From: Demequina mangrovi | Lineage (GTDB): Bacteria; Actinomycetota; Actinomycetes; Actinomycetales; Demequinaceae | Direction: 5' to 3' | Assembly (NCBI RefSeq): GCF_000759715.1 | Contig: NZ_BBLU01000006.1 | Coordinates: 1 to 64,000 of the forward strand | DNA: 64,000 nt | In this document: piece after piece, positions 51,734 through 61,230 of the stretch | Position numbering within the stretch: the stretch's first letter is position 1 | Layout of the letters: every line of letters begins with the position of its first letter | Translations under genes and position numbers: made by a program | Notes under the pieces: generated by a model | The model's database searches: none | Seen by the model: only the letters and a program-made list of their open reading frames with translations | Told to the model about the DNA's origin: nothing

Positions 51734-53242
51734 ATGACCGACACCACCCTCGCACCCACGTACGTCGTCCGGACGCTCGGGTGTCAGATGAACGTGCACG
51801 ACTCGGAGCACATGGCCGGCCTCCTCGAGGGCGCCGGCTACACGGCCGCGCCGGAGGGCGCCGAGGTCGCCGACGTCGTCGTCATCAACACCTGCGCCGT
51901 CCGCGAGAACGCCGCCACCCGCCTCTACGGCAACCTGGGCCAGCTTGCCTCCGTCAAGGCGCAGCGTCCCGGCATGCAGATCGCCGTCGGCGGCTGCCTC
52001 GCGCAGAAGGACCGGGGGGAGATCGTCAACCGCGCGCCGTGGGTCGACGTCGTCTTCGGCACGCACAACATCGATGTGCTCCCGGTCCTCCTCGAGCGTG
52101 CGCGCCACAACGCCGCCGCCGAGGTCGAGATCGAGGAGTCCCTCAAGGTCTTCCCGTCGACGCTGCCGTCGCGCCGCGACGCCATCGCCTCCGGCTGGGT
52201 GTCGATCTCCGTCGGCTGCAACAACACCTGCACGTTCTGCATCGTCCCGTCGCTGCGCGGCAAGGAGCGCGACCGCCGGCCCGGCGAGATCCTCGCCGAG
52301 GTCGAGGCGCTCGTCTCGCAGGGCGCCGTCGAGGTCACGCTGCTCGGCCAGAACGTCAACTCCTACGGGGTCGAGTTCGGGGACAGGGGAGCGTTCGCCA
52401 AGCTGCTCCGGGCATGCGGCGAGATCGAGGGCCTCGAGCGCGTGCGCTTCACGTCGCCCCACCCGGCCGCGTTCACCGACGACGTGATCGAGGCCATGGC
52501 CGCCACGCCGAACGTCATGCCCAGCCTCCACATGCCGCTCCAGTCGGGCTCGGACCGCGTGCTGCGGGCGATGCGTCGCTCGTACCGCTCGGAGCGCTTC
52601 CTCGGCATCATCGACCGCGTGCGGGCCGCGATGCCCGACGCGGCCATCACCACCGACATCATCGTCGGCTTCCCCGGCGAGACCGAGGAGGACTTCCAGG
52701 AGACGCTGCGGGTGGTCGAGGCCTCGCGCTTCACGTCCGCCTTCACCTTCCAGTACTCGCCGCGCCCCGGCACCCCTGCCTACGAGCTCGAGCCGCTGCC
52801 CAAGAAGGTGGTGCAGGAGCGCTTCGAGCGTCTCCTCGCGCTCCAGGAGCGGATCACGCTCGAGGACTCGCAGGCGCTGGTGGGCCGCGAGCTCGACCTG
52901 CTGGTGCTCGACGCCGCGGGCCGCAAGGACGGCGAGTCCGCGCGTATGTCGGGCCGCGAGCCCGGCAACCGGCTGGTCCACTTCGCGGTGCCCGGCGGCG
53001 CCGAGGTGCCGCGCCCCGGCGACATCGTCACGGTGACGGTGACCCACGGCGCGCCGCACCACCTCATCGCCGACTCCGGCGTCGAGGGCGGGACCTACTC
53101 CGTGCGGCGCACGCGCGCCGGCGACGCGTGGGACGCGGCGCAGGGCGGCGACCACGATCACGGCGGCGACTCGTGCGGCACGGGCGGCGGTGCGCCCGCC
53201 GGGCCGGTCTCGCTCGGCCTCCCCTCGCTGCGTCGCGCGTGA
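51734..53242 (+). CDS. miaB: tRNA-2-methylthio-N6-dimethylallyladenosine synthase MiaB
   Basis: Radical-SAM methylthiotransferase (502 aa) acting on A37 of tRNA after MiaA. N-terminal cluster cysteines lie in [16 protein letters not shown] and GGCLAQK. The radical-SAM motif is CNNTCTFC (near residue 165). A TRAM domain ends near residue 460. The last 40 residues (with [16 protein letters not shown]) are a His/Gly/Cys-bearing extension. Starts 3 nt after rny. Confidence 0.96.
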   Translation: MTDTTLAPTYVVRTLGCQMNVHDSEHMAGLLEGAGYTAAPEGAEVADVVVINTCAVRENAATRLYGNLGQLASVKAQRPGMQIAVGGCLAQKDRGEIVNRAPWVDVVFGTHNIDVLPVLLERARHNAAAEVEIEESLKVFPSTLPSRRDAIASGWVSISVGCNNTCTFCIVPSLRGKERDRRPGEILAEVEALVSQGAVEVTLLGQNVNSYGVEFGDRGAFAKLLRACGEIEGLERVRFTSPHPAAFTDDVIEAMAATPNVMPSLHMPLQSGSDRVLRAMRRSYRSERFLGIIDRVRAAMPDAAITTDIIVGFPGETEEDFQETLRVVEASRFTSAFTFQYSPRPGTPAYELEPLPKKVVQERFERLLALQERITLEDSQALVGRELDLLVLDAAGRKDGESARMSGREPGNRLVHFAVPGGAEVPRPGDIVTVTVTHGAPHHLIADSGVEGGTYSVRRTRAGDAWDAAQGGDHDHGGDSCGTGGGAPAGPVSLGLPSLRRA

Positions 53243-54189
53243 GCCCCGTGCCAGCGGACGATGCGCCGGCGATCGTCGCGGTCGTCGGCGCCACCGCGAC
53301 CGGCAAGTCGGCGCTGAGCCTCGCGCTCGCCGAGCGGCTGGACGGCGAGGTGGTCAACGCCGACTCGATGCAGTTCTACCGCGGCATGGACATCGGCACC
53401 GCGAAGCTCCCGGTCGCCGAGCGCCGCGGGATCCCGCATCACCAGCTCGACATGCTCGACGTCCACGAGGACGCCTCGGTCGCGCGCTTCCAGGCGGACG
53501 CGCGCGCGGACATCGCCGCGATCCACGCACGCGGCCGCCGCGCGATCGTGGTGGGCGGCTCGGGGCTGTACCTGCGCGCCCTGCTCGACGTCTTCGAGTT
53601 CCCCGGCACGGACCCCGCGCTGCGCGCGAGCCTCGAGGCTCGCGCCGAGGAGGAGGGTCCGGGAGCGCTCCACCGCGAGCTCGCCGCGCTCGACCCGGAG
53701 GCCGCGGCCAAGATCCCGCCGCAGAACGTCAAGCGGCTCGTCCGTGCGCTCGAGATCATCGCGCTCACGGGCTCGACCCAGAGCTCGCTGCCGCGGCACG
53801 AGTACGCGGCGCCCGCGGTGACCCTCGCACTCGACCTGCCGTACGAGCTTCTCGATCCTCGCATCGACGCACGCGTCGAGACGATGTGGGAGGAGGGCCT
53901 GGTGGACGAGGTCCGCACGCTCGACGCGCGCGGCCTGCGCGAAGGCGTGACCGCACGGCGCGCCGTCGGCTACGCCGAGACGCTGCGGCACCTCGACGGC
54001 GAGCTCGACGCCGCCGCGACCCGCGCGCTCATCGCGCAGCACACGCGCCGGCTCGCCAGGAAGCAGGCGCAGTGGTTCCGCCCCGACCCGCGCGTGCGCT
54101 GGATCGACGCGCCCCGCGACCACGGCGACATCGCGCGGGCGGCCGCCGACGCCGCGTCCGTGGTGGCCGAGGCGGACGCGGGCGCCTAG
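53239..54189 (+). CDS. miaA: tRNA dimethylallyltransferase MiaA
   Basis: MiaA (316 aa) adds the isopentenyl group to A37. The P-loop [14 protein letters not shown] is at about residues 17-30, followed by [17 protein letters not shown] with the catalytic Asp, and [11 protein letters not shown]. It starts with GTG overlapping the miaB stop (GTGA), so the two enzymes of one modification are co-translated. Confidence 0.95.
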   Translation: MSPVPADDAPAIVAVVGATATGKSALSLALAERLDGEVVNADSMQFYRGMDIGTAKLPVAERRGIPHHQLDMLDVHEDASVARFQADARADIAAIHARGRRAIVVGGSGLYLRALLDVFEFPGTDPALRASLEARAEEEGPGALHRELAALDPEAAAKIPPQNVKRLVRALEIIALTGSTQSSLPRHEYAAPAVTLALDLPYELLDPRIDARVETMWEEGLVDEVRTLDARGLREGVTARRAVGYAETLRHLDGELDAAATRALIAQHTRRLARKQAQWFRPDPRVRWIDAPRDHGDIARAAADAASVVAEADAGA

Positions 54190-54297
54190 CGCGCGAGCGA
54201 CCGACAGTCCGGGTGCGGACCGGAGCGGAGCTACCAGGGGCGACCCGGTCCAGCGGCCGCGGCCGGCGGGGTGGGAGCCGTCGTGCCGGCCCCTCCC

Positions 54298-54303
54298 TAG
54301 ACT
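54298..54303 (+). promoter_or_regulatory. Leaderless promoter of dapF
   Basis: TAGACT 6 nt before the ATG at 54310. The 120-bp gap after miaA shows no gene. Confidence 0.6.
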
Positions 54304-54309
54304 TGACCC

Positions 54310-55185
54310 ATGACAGCGCTCGCCTTCACCAAGGGACACGGCACGGAGAACGACTTCGTGCTGCTCTTCGACCCGCACGGGCAGGTCGACCTCGACCCGG
54401 GGCTGGTGCGCTACCTGTGCGACCGCCGCGCGGGCATCGGCGGCGACGGCGTGATCCGCGCGGTCCGTGCGGGCGGGCTCGAGGCGGGCGCGGGGCTCGC
54501 CCCCGCGACCTGGTTCATGGACTACTGGAACGCCGACGGGACGACGTCGGAGATGTGCGGCAACGGCGCGCGCGTGTTCGGCGCCTTCCTCGAGGCCGAG
54601 GCGGGCGAGGAGCTCGGCGGGGGCACGGAGTTCGCGACGCGCGGCGGCCCGCGGACCGTGAGGTCCCTGGGCGGCGGACGCTACGCGATCGGGATGGGCG
54701 CCTACCGCGTCGGCGACGCGACCGACGGCTTCGACTCCGAGGTCGCGGCGCGCGGGCTCGAGCCGGTGCGCCCCGCGCTGAGCGTCGACATGGGCAACCC
54801 GCATCACGTGGTCGCGCTGGCGGACGTCGGGGAGCTCGCGGCCCTCGACCTCACCGAGGCGCCCGAGGTGCGTCCCGTGCCGCCGCACGGCACCAACGTC
54901 GAGTTCGCGGTCGCCCTCGGATACGAGGAGCGCGACGGCGAGACGCGCGGGCGCGTGCGGATGCGGGTCCACGAGCGAGGTTCGGGGGAGACGCGCTCAT
55001 GCGGGACCGGCGCGTGCGCGGTCGCGCTCGCGATGCGGACCTGGGCCGGCGTCGGGGCTCCCGACGTCTGGGACGTCGAGGTTCCCGGCGGCGAGGTGAC
55101 CGTGCGCATCGTCGGCGGCACGACCGTCCTCGAGGGCCCCGCGGTGCTGGTCGCGACCGGGACCGTGGAGACCCCGGCGGGCTGA
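54310..55185 (+). CDS. dapF: Diaminopimelate epimerase
   Basis: DapF (291 aa) makes meso-diaminopimelate. The two catalytic cysteines lie in EMCGNGARVF (about residue 82) and RSCGTGACAVALAM (about 237). The N-terminal KGHGTENDFVLL and the MGNPHHVV segment are present. Abuts the following gene with no gap. Confidence 0.96.
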   Translation: MTALAFTKGHGTENDFVLLFDPHGQVDLDPGLVRYLCDRRAGIGGDGVIRAVRAGGLEAGAGLAPATWFMDYWNADGTTSEMCGNGARVFGAFLEAEAGEELGGGTEFATRGGPRTVRSLGGGRYAIGMGAYRVGDATDGFDSEVAARGLEPVRPALSVDMGNPHHVVALADVGELAALDLTEAPEVRPVPPHGTNVEFAVALGYEERDGETRGRVRMRVHERGSGETRSCGTGACAVALAMRTWAGVGAPDVWDVEVPGGEVTVRIVGGTTVLEGPAVLVATGTVETPAG

Positions 55186-55776
55186 ATGATCCCCGTCGAG
55201 GCCGGCGAGGACGGCGTCCCGCGGGTCCATCCCGAGGACGCCGAGGAATGGCGCCGCTGGCTCGTCGAGCATCACGCGACCGCGTCGGGCGTGTGGGTGG
55301 TGCTGTGGCGCCGCGCGTCGGGGCGCGAGGGCCTGACCTACGAGGACCTGGTCCGTCAGGCCTTGTGCTTCGGCTGGATCGACGCGGTCACCAAGCGGCT
55401 CGACGAGTTCCGCACGCTCCAGTACTGCGCGCCGCGCAAGCGCGGCTCGGGATGGGCGCGCACCAACAAGGCGCGCATCGTCGAGCTCGAGCGGGAGGGG
55501 CTGATGGCGCCCGCGGGCGCGGCGGTGATCGCGGCGGCCAAGAGCGACGGCTCGTGGACGGTGCTGGACTCCGTCGAGGCGCTCGAGGTGCCCGAGGACC
55601 TGGCGGAGGCGTTCGCCGCGCATCCGGGCGCGCGCGAGACGTGGGAGGCCTTCCCGGTCTCGGCGCGCAAGCAGGGCCTCCAGTGGGTGGCCTTCGCGAA
55701 GCGTCCGGAGACGCGGGCGCGCCGCTGCGCGGCGATCGCGGACGGTGCGGCGCGCGGCGAGCGCGTGCCGTCCTGA
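55186..55776 (+). CDS. YdeI/OmpD-associated family protein
   Basis: Protein of 196 residues with the YdeI-family core ALCFGWIDAVTKRLDEF, the following RKRGSGWARTNKARI segment, and the C-terminal helix PVSARKQGLQWVAFAKRPETRARR. Homologues are linked to bacteriocin or peptide resistance in enterobacteria, but the function in actinobacteria is unknown. The ATG directly follows the dapF stop, so it depends on dapF transcription. Confidence 0.8.
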   Translation: MIPVEAGEDGVPRVHPEDAEEWRRWLVEHHATASGVWVVLWRRASGREGLTYEDLVRQALCFGWIDAVTKRLDEFRTLQYCAPRKRGSGWARTNKARIVELEREGLMAPAGAAVIAAAKSDGSWTVLDSVEALEVPEDLAEAFAAHPGARETWEAFPVSARKQGLQWVAFAKRPETRARRCAAIADGAARGERVPS

Positions 55777-55783
55777 GGCGGCG

Positions 55784-56371
55784 TCAGGCGGAGACGCGGA
55801 GCACGCGGAAGCCCTTGGAGCTGCCGACCTTCTCGATCGCGCCCCAGCCCTGCGCGGCGATCCACCTCGCGAGCGAGTCCGCGCCGAGGTTCTTCTGGAC
55901 CACCAGGTAGGCCTCGCCGCCGGGGGCGAGGCGCGGCAGCCACGTCGCGAGCAGGGCGTGCAGGGCGTCCTTGCCGATCCGGATGGGCGGGTTGGACCAG
56001 ATGGTGTCGAAGGTCGCGTCCGCGGGGACCGCGTCGGGGAGCGAGGCGTCGACGGCGACCCCGAGCCGGGTCGCGTTGCGGCGCAGCAGGTCGAGCGCCC
56101 GCTCGTTGACGTCGACGGCCGTGACGGACGAGGCGCCGCGCAGGGCCGCCTCGAGCGCGATCGGGCCCCAGCCGCAGCCGATGTCGAGCACCCGGCCGCG
56201 CGGCTCGGGCACCGTACGCAGCAGCACCTGGGTGCCGAGGTCCACGTGACCGGGGGAGAAGATCCCCGGCGCCGTCTCGACCTCGACCTCGCGGCCCGCG
56301 AGCGTCGCGCGGATGGTCCGGCGCTCGTCGGCGGAGGCGGGCTGCGCGGTGAAGTAGTGGTCCTCGGTCAC
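55784..56371 (-). CDS. RsmC/RlmG-like SAM methyltransferase
   Basis: Class I methyltransferase of 195 residues. The SAM-binding motif VLDIGCGWGPIALEAAL is near residue 60, and WSNPPIRIGK is the NPP[FY/I] catalytic motif of base N-methyltransferases of the RsmC group. The C-terminal KVGSSKGFRVLRV matches that family. rRNA guanine is the likely target by family. Starts with GTG 7 nt after TACCCT. Confidence 0.87.
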   Translation of the reverse strand: MTEDHYFTAQPASADERRTIRATLAGREVEVETAPGIFSPGHVDLGTQVLLRTVPEPRGRVLDIGCGWGPIALEAALRGASSVTAVDVNERALDLLRRNATRLGVAVDASLPDAVPADATFDTIWSNPPIRIGKDALHALLATWLPRLAPGGEAYLVVQKNLGADSLARWIAAQGWGAIEKVGSSKGFRVLRVSA

Positions 56372-56378
56372 GACGTCG

Positions 56379-56384
56379 AGGGTA
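56379..56384 (-). promoter_or_regulatory. Leaderless promoter of the methyltransferase
   Basis: Minus-strand TACCCT 7 nt before the GTG at 56371. Confidence 0.45.
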
Positions 56385-56431
56385 TCGCCCGGGGCATCGT
56401 CCACGCGCTCCGCGCGGTCGGAGCGGGGTGA

Positions 56432-56437
56432 GACAAT
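56432..56437 (+). promoter_or_regulatory. Candidate hflX promoter -10
   Basis: GACAAT 9 nt before the ATG at 56447, a slightly longer spacing than at other leaderless genes here. Confidence 0.4.
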
Positions 56438-56446
56438 GGTGCACGT

Positions 56447-57973
56447 ATGAGCGACACAGCAGCAGACGACCGCGAGGACCTCGCGCAGCCCGCCCCCGAC
56501 CAGAACGCCTCGAGCCGCGCCGATGCGGTGATCGACCGCGTCCTCTCGCGCGCCGGCACGGCGGTGGCCGAGGGCGGCACCTTCTCCACCGACTACGACG
56601 GCGATCAGCTCGACCGTGAGGAGCGCGCCGCGCTCCGACGCGTCGCCAACCTGTCGACCGAGCTCGAGGACATCACCGAGGTCGAGTACCGCCAGCTGCG
56701 CCTCGAGAAGGTCGTGCTCGTCGGCCAGTGGTCGCACGGCACCTCCGAGGACGCCGAGATCTCGCTGCGCGAGCTCGCGGCCCTCGCGGAGACGGCCGGC
56801 TCGGAGGTCCTCGACGGCGTGCTGCAGCGCAGGCCGCACCCGGACCCCGCCACCTACATCGGCAAGGGCAAGGCGCTGGAGGTCCGCGACGTCGTGGCCG
56901 CCGTGGGCGCCGACACCGTCATCGTCAACGACGACCTCGCGCCCAGCCAGCGCCGCGCGCTCGAGGACGTCGTCAAGGTCAAGGTCATCGACCGCACCGC
57001 GCTGATCCTCGACATCTTCGCGCAGCACGCGAAGTCCAGGGAGGGCAAGGCGCAGGTCGAGCTCGCGCAGCTCGAGTACCTGCTCCCGCGCCTGCGCGGC
57101 TGGGGCGAGTCGATGTCCCGCCAGGCCGGTGGCCAGGTGGGAGGCGCCGGCGCGGGCATGGGATCCCGCGGACCCGGTGAGACCAAGATCGAGCTGGACC
57201 GCCGGCGCATCCACACGCGCATGGCGCAGCTGCGCCGCGACATCAAGGCGATGGAGCCCGCACGCGCAGTGCGCCGCGAGCGCCGCCTGGGCCTGCCCAA
57301 CGTCGCGATCGTCGGCTACACCAACGCCGGCAAGTCCTCGCTGCTCAACCGCGTCACCGGCGCGGGCGTGCTCGTGGAGAACGCGCTGTTCGCGACCCTC
57401 GACCCCACGGTGCGCCGCTCGCAGACGCCCGACGGACGCGAGTTCACCGTCTCCGACACGGTCGGCTTCGTGCGCGACCTGCCGCACCAGCTGGTCGCCG
57501 CGTTCGCCTCGACGCTCGAGGAGGTCGCGCACGCGGACCTCATGCTCCACGTGGTCGACGCGTCGCACCCCGATCCCGAGAGCCAGATCCGCGCGGTGCG
57601 CGAGGTGCTGGCGGACGTGCCCGGCGCGGACCAGGTCAAGGAGGTGCTGGTCCTCAACAAGGCCGACATCGCCGACCCCGAGACGCTCATGCGCCTGCGC
57701 GGCCGCCGCGAGATCACCATCGAGGTGTCCGCGCTCACGGGCGAGGGCATCGAGGAGCTCATGGACCTCATCGGGCGCGAGCTGCCGCGCCCGGAGGTCA
57801 CCGTCGACGTGGTGGTGCCGTACACGCGCGGCGACCTCGTGAGCGAGGTCCATCGCCACGGCGAGGTGCTCGCGCAGTCGCATGTGGCCGAGGGCACGCA
57901 CCTCACCGCGCTCGTCGACGCGGGCCTCGCCGCCCGCCTCGAGGAGGCCGGCGTCGCCTCGGCGTCCCTGTGA
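56447..57973 (+). CDS. hflX: GTPase HflX
   Basis: HflX (508 aa) is a ribosome-splitting stress GTPase. The N-terminal HflX domain contains TYIGKGKALEVRDVVAAV, the helical linker has SRGPGETKIELDRRRI, and the G domain shows G1 GYTNAGKSS and G3 DTVGFVRDLP, with LNKADI as G4. The acidic N-terminal extension of about 60 residues is usual in actinobacteria. Its TGA overlaps the GTG of dinG. Confidence 0.95.
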   Translation: MSDTAADDREDLAQPAPDQNASSRADAVIDRVLSRAGTAVAEGGTFSTDYDGDQLDREERAALRRVANLSTELEDITEVEYRQLRLEKVVLVGQWSHGTSEDAEISLRELAALAETAGSEVLDGVLQRRPHPDPATYIGKGKALEVRDVVAAVGADTVIVNDDLAPSQRRALEDVVKVKVIDRTALILDIFAQHAKSREGKAQVELAQLEYLLPRLRGWGESMSRQAGGQVGGAGAGMGSRGPGETKIELDRRRIHTRMAQLRRDIKAMEPARAVRRERRLGLPNVAIVGYTNAGKSSLLNRVTGAGVLVENALFATLDPTVRRSQTPDGREFTVSDTVGFVRDLPHQLVAAFASTLEEVAHADLMLHVVDASHPDPESQIRAVREVLADVPGADQVKEVLVLNKADIADPETLMRLRGRREITIEVSALTGEGIEELMDLIGRELPRPEVTVDVVVPYTRGDLVSEVHRHGEVLAQSHVAEGTHLTALVDAGLAARLEEAGVASASL

Positions 57974-59883
57974 CCTCGCACGACGCGGACGCGCTGCTCG
58001 AGCGCGCCGTCGGGGCGCTCGGAGGCGAGCCGCGCGAGGGTCAGCTCGAGATGGCCCGCGCCGTCACCGACGCGCTCGGCGGCGACGCGCATGCGCTCAT
58101 CCAGGCGGGGACGGGCACGGGCAAGTCGCTCGGCTACCTCGTGCCCGCGGTCGCGCACGCGGTCCGGACCGGGAGCCGCGTGGTCGTGTCGACCGCGACC
58201 CTCGCGCTCCAGCGGCAGATCTTCACCAAGGACCTCCCGCTGGTGGCGGAGGCGCTCGCGCCGGAGCTCGGCGAGCGCGCACGGATCGCGCTGTTCAAGG
58301 GCCGCGGCAACTACCTGTGCGTCCACAAGATGGCCGGCGGCTACCCCGAGCCCGAGGACGACATGCTCCCGATCGGGCCCACCAGCGAGATCGGCCGCGA
58401 GGTCGTGAGGCTCAACGAGTGGGCGGACACCACCGACACCGGCGACAGGGACGACCTCGTCCCCGGGGTGAGCGGCCGCGCGTGGGCGCAGGTCTCGGTG
58501 TCGGGGCGCGAGTGCCTCGAGTCGAAGTGCCCCGTGCTCGAGCAGTGCTTCTCGCAGCGCTCGCGCGAGGAGGCCGCGAAGGCCCACGTGGTGGTGACCA
58601 ACCACGCGGTGCTCGGCGTCCAGGCGACCAGCCACGACTTGCTCGGCGAGCACGACGTGCTGATCGTCGACGAGGCGCACGAGCTGGTGAGCCGCATCAC
58701 GTCCTCGGCCACCCACGAGCTCACGGTGTCGATGGTCGATCGCGCCGCGCGCCACACCCGGCGGTGCGGCTTCGCCACCGAGGACCTCGACCGCGCCGCG
58801 CGCCACCTCGACGGCGCGCTGGGCGACTGCGAGCCCGGGAGGCTGCGTCTGGGGCTGCCCGAGGCGCTCGCGATGGCGGTCGCGGAGGTCCGCGCGGCCG
58901 CGCGGCGGTGCATGTCCGAGCTGCAGAAGAAGTCGGAGGAGGCGGGCGCCGCGGGCAAGGTGGCGGGCGCGTCGCTCGGCGAGGTGGTCGACGTGTGCGA
59001 GGACCTCCAGGGCGAGCACGGCTTTCAGGTGATCTGGCTCGCGCCGCGCGACGGCGACTACGACTCGCAGGTGGCCGAGCGCATCCTCGCGGCGCCGCTC
59101 GACGTCGCGGGCCTCATCCGCGAGAAGCTGCTCGACGAGAAGGCATCGGTCATGACATCGGCCACGCTCGCGCTCGGCGGCGACTTCGGCGCGATCTCGC
59201 GCCACCTCGGGGTCGACCACGCCGTCACGCTCGAGGCGGGCAGCCCGTTCGACTACCCCCGCCAGGGGATCCTCTACGTCGCGAAGCACCTGCCCAAGCC
59301 GGGCATGGGCGGGATCTCCGAGGAGGCGCTCGACGAGCTCGCGGCGCTCATCGAGGCCGCCGGCGGACGCACGCTCGGGCTGTTCTCCTCGCACAAGGCG
59401 GCGCAGATGGCGACCGAGGCGATGCGAGAGCGGCTCGACATGCCGGTGCTCTACCAGCTCGACGATCAGCTAACGACGCTCGTCCAGCGCTTCAAGGACG
59501 ACGAGCCGACGTGCCTCTTCGGCTCCACGTCGCTGTGGCAGGGCATCGACGTGCCTGGCCGCACCGCGAGCCTCGTGGTGATCGACCGCATCCCGTTCCC
59601 GCGTCCCGACGAGCCCGTCGCGCAGGCCCGCACCGAGGCTGTCGCGAAGTCCGGCGGCAACGGCTTCATGGCCGTGAGCGCGACGCACGCGGCGCTGCTC
59701 CTCGCGCAGGGCGCGGGCCGCCTCATCCGCGCGAGCGGCGACAGGGGCGTGGTGGCGGTGCTCGACCCGCGGCTCGCGACGGCGCGGTACGGCGGCTTCC
59801 TCACGCGGTCGATGCCCGACCTGTGGCCCACCACGGACCGCGAGGTCGCGCTCGGGGCGCTGCGGAGGCTCACGGCCTCCTGA
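57970..59883 (+). CDS. dinG: DinG family ATP-dependent DNA helicase
   Basis: XPD/DinG-type helicase (637 aa). Walker A QAGTGTGKSLGYL is near residue 40, the DEAH box is IVDEAHEL, and motif VI is QGAGRLIR. Four cysteines in YLCVHK and ECLESKCPVLEQCF fit the iron-sulfur cluster of the family. Start is GTG overlapping hflX. No SOS box is seen in front. It runs convergent to lexA. Confidence 0.92.
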   Translation: MTSHDADALLERAVGALGGEPREGQLEMARAVTDALGGDAHALIQAGTGTGKSLGYLVPAVAHAVRTGSRVVVSTATLALQRQIFTKDLPLVAEALAPELGERARIALFKGRGNYLCVHKMAGGYPEPEDDMLPIGPTSEIGREVVRLNEWADTTDTGDRDDLVPGVSGRAWAQVSVSGRECLESKCPVLEQCFSQRSREEAAKAHVVVTNHAVLGVQATSHDLLGEHDVLIVDEAHELVSRITSSATHELTVSMVDRAARHTRRCGFATEDLDRAARHLDGALGDCEPGRLRLGLPEALAMAVAEVRAAARRCMSELQKKSEEAGAAGKVAGASLGEVVDVCEDLQGEHGFQVIWLAPRDGDYDSQVAERILAAPLDVAGLIREKLLDEKASVMTSATLALGGDFGAISRHLGVDHAVTLEAGSPFDYPRQGILYVAKHLPKPGMGGISEEALDELAALIEAAGGRTLGLFSSHKAAQMATEAMRERLDMPVLYQLDDQLTTLVQRFKDDEPTCLFGSTSLWQGIDVPGRTASLVVIDRIPFPRPDEPVAQARTEAVAKSGGNGFMAVSATHAALLLAQGAGRLIRASGDRGVVAVLDPRLATARYGGFLTRSMPDLWPTTDREVALGALRRLTAS

Positions 59884-59897
59884 CGGCCGGGCGACGC

Positions 59898-59921
59898 CGG
59901 ACGGTGCCCGGACGCCGTCCG
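59898..59921. terminator. Bidirectional terminator between dinG and lexA
   Basis: CGGACGG (59898-59904) pairs with CCGTCCG (59915-59921) across a 10-nt loop, in the 38-bp gap of two convergent genes. Confidence 0.55.
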
Positions 59922-60659
59922 TCAGACGCGGCGCAGCACCGACACGACCTTGCCCATGATGCGGGCGTGCGTGCCGTCGATCGGCGTGTACGCGGGGTTG
60001 TGCGGCATGAGCCAGACCTGGCCGTCCTTGCGTCGGAAGGTCTTCACGGTCGCCTCGTCGTCGAGCAGCGCGGCGACGATGTCGCCGTTGTCGCAGCTGT
60101 TCTGGCGGCGCACCACCACCCAGTCGCCGTCGCAGATCGCGGCGTCGATCATCGAGTCGCCGGAGACCTGGAGCATGAACAGCTCGCCGTCGCCGGTGAG
60201 CTGGCGCGGCAGCGCGAAGGTGTCCTCGACCTCCTGCTCGGCGAGGATCGGGCCACCGGCCGCGATGCGCCCGACGAGCGGAACGATCGAGAGGTCGTCC
60301 GGCAGCTGCGCGCCGGGAGGCGCCGCCGGCACCGGGGGAGCCTCGACGGCGGCGGGGGGCTCCTCGCCCGGAAGCACCACCTCGATGGCGCGCGGACGAT
60401 GCGGATCGCGCCGGAGCACACCCTTGGCCTCGAGCGCGGTGAGCTGGTGCTTCACCGAGGAGGGCGACGTGAGCCCGACGGCGTCGCCGATCTCGCGCAT
60501 CGACGGCGGGTAGCCGCGCTCGAGCACGGTCGCGCGGATGAAGTCGACGACGGCGCGCTGACGCGCGGTGAGCCCGGTCGCCGGGTCGTGCAGCTCGTGC
60601 ACCGTCGCGCCCTGGTCGCCTCCGCCGGTGCCGGCCTCGGTCGAGCCGTCGTGCCTCAT
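59922..60659 (-). CDS. lexA: SOS repressor LexA
   Basis: LexA (245 aa) represses SOS genes until RecA filaments stimulate its self-cleavage. The winged-helix domain (about 30-95) includes [23 protein letters not shown] Pro/Ala-rich linker follows. The cleavage site Ala134-Gly135 is in RIAAGGPIL, with Ser169 (SGDSM) and Lys206 (ATVKTF) as catalytic dyad. An SOS box lies 78 bp upstream, so it represses itself. Confidence 0.97.
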   Translation of the reverse strand: MRHDGSTEAGTGGGDQGATVHELHDPATGLTARQRAVVDFIRATVLERGYPPSMREIGDAVGLTSPSSVKHQLTALEAKGVLRRDPHRPRAIEVVLPGEEPPAAVEAPPVPAAPPGAQLPDDLSIVPLVGRIAAGGPILAEQEVEDTFALPRQLTGDGELFMLQVSGDSMIDAAICDGDWVVVRRQNSCDNGDIVAALLDDEATVKTFRRKDGQVWLMPHNPAYTPIDGTHARIMGKVVSVLRRV

Positions 60660-60737
60660 CGCTGTCTCCCGCCGTCCGCGTTGTCAGACCCCGGTGGTCC
60701 TCTTGTCTCATGACGCTAGGGCAAAGCGGCGTCGAGA

Positions 60738-60753
60738 TCAAACATATGTTCGA
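60738..60753 (-). promoter_or_regulatory. LexA box nearest lexA
   Basis: On the plus strand TCAAAC-ATAT-GTTCGA, one mismatch from TCGAAC-N4-GTTCGA. Placed to control lexA itself. Confidence 0.85.
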
Positions 60754-60789
60754 CCGTGTCTTGTCAGCGTCGGACCCGAGTGCTAGAAC

Positions 60790-60805
60790 TAGAACATACG
60801 TTCGA
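60790..60805 (+). promoter_or_regulatory. LexA box, first of a tandem pair
   Basis: TAGAAC-ATAC-GTTCGA, one mismatch from consensus, in front of the LysM gene. Confidence 0.85.
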
Positions 60806-60821
60806 TAGAACAGGTGTTCGA
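60806..60821 (+). promoter_or_regulatory. LexA box, second of a tandem pair
   Basis: TAGAAC-AGGT-GTTCGA, directly abutting the first box and ending 15 bp before the LysM gene start. Confidence 0.85.
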
Positions 60822-60836
60822 ATCGAGGAGGCAGAG

Positions 60837-61151
60837 ATGGGCATCTACGCACCGCAGACCGCAGAGGCGCGAGCGCGACGCACCCGCACGGGACGGGCAG
60901 GCGCGATCGCGCTGCTGCTCGCCGCCGCGGCGATCATCGGCCCTCAGGCCTTCGCGTCGGACGGCCCGGGCGAGCCCGTGGCGGTCAACTCGTACATGGT
61001 GGCAGCAGGGGAGACGCTGTGGGACATCGCCGCGTCGCTCACACCCGACGGCGATGACGTGCGTGACACCATCGCGCAGATCCAGCACCTCAACGCCATG
61101 TCGGGCACCTCGCTCGCCGCCGGCGAGCAGATCTACCTGCCCGTCCAGTAG
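60837..61151 (+). CDS. SOS-controlled LysM membrane protein (ChiZ/DivS-like position)
   Basis: Small protein of 104 residues: a membrane segment (about 22-42), then one LysM domain (about 52-103) with [18 protein letters not shown] and [11 protein letters not shown]. It is divergent from lexA and preceded by tandem LexA boxes, the same place as mycobacterial Rv2719c (ChiZ), which slows division during DNA damage. No separate hydrolase domain is visible, so a division-checkpoint role rests on position and LysM only. ATG at 60837 follows GAGGAGG. Confidence 0.85.
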   Translation: MGIYAPQTAEARARRTRTGRAGAIALLLAAAAIIGPQAFASDGPGEPVAVNSYMVAAGETLWDIAASLTPDGDDVRDTIAQIQHLNAMSGTSLAAGEQIYLPVQ

Positions 61152-61230
61152 GGGCGGCGCGCCGCAGCGGCGGCTCGCGGGCGTACCCCCGAGATTGGGT
61201 GCGTCGCCGGGTTCATGGGACGATGACCCC

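Noticed and set aside
54190-54309. Small gene in the miaA-dapF gap
   Set aside because: No open frame with a start signal or recognisable product; only the dapF promoter is supported.
57970-58000. LexA box in front of dinG
   Set aside because: dinG overlaps hflX and no TCGAAC/GTTCGA-like pair is present near its start.
61152-61230. NrdR box controlling nrdR
   Set aside because: No ACA/TGT-type palindromic pair of NrdR boxes is visible.
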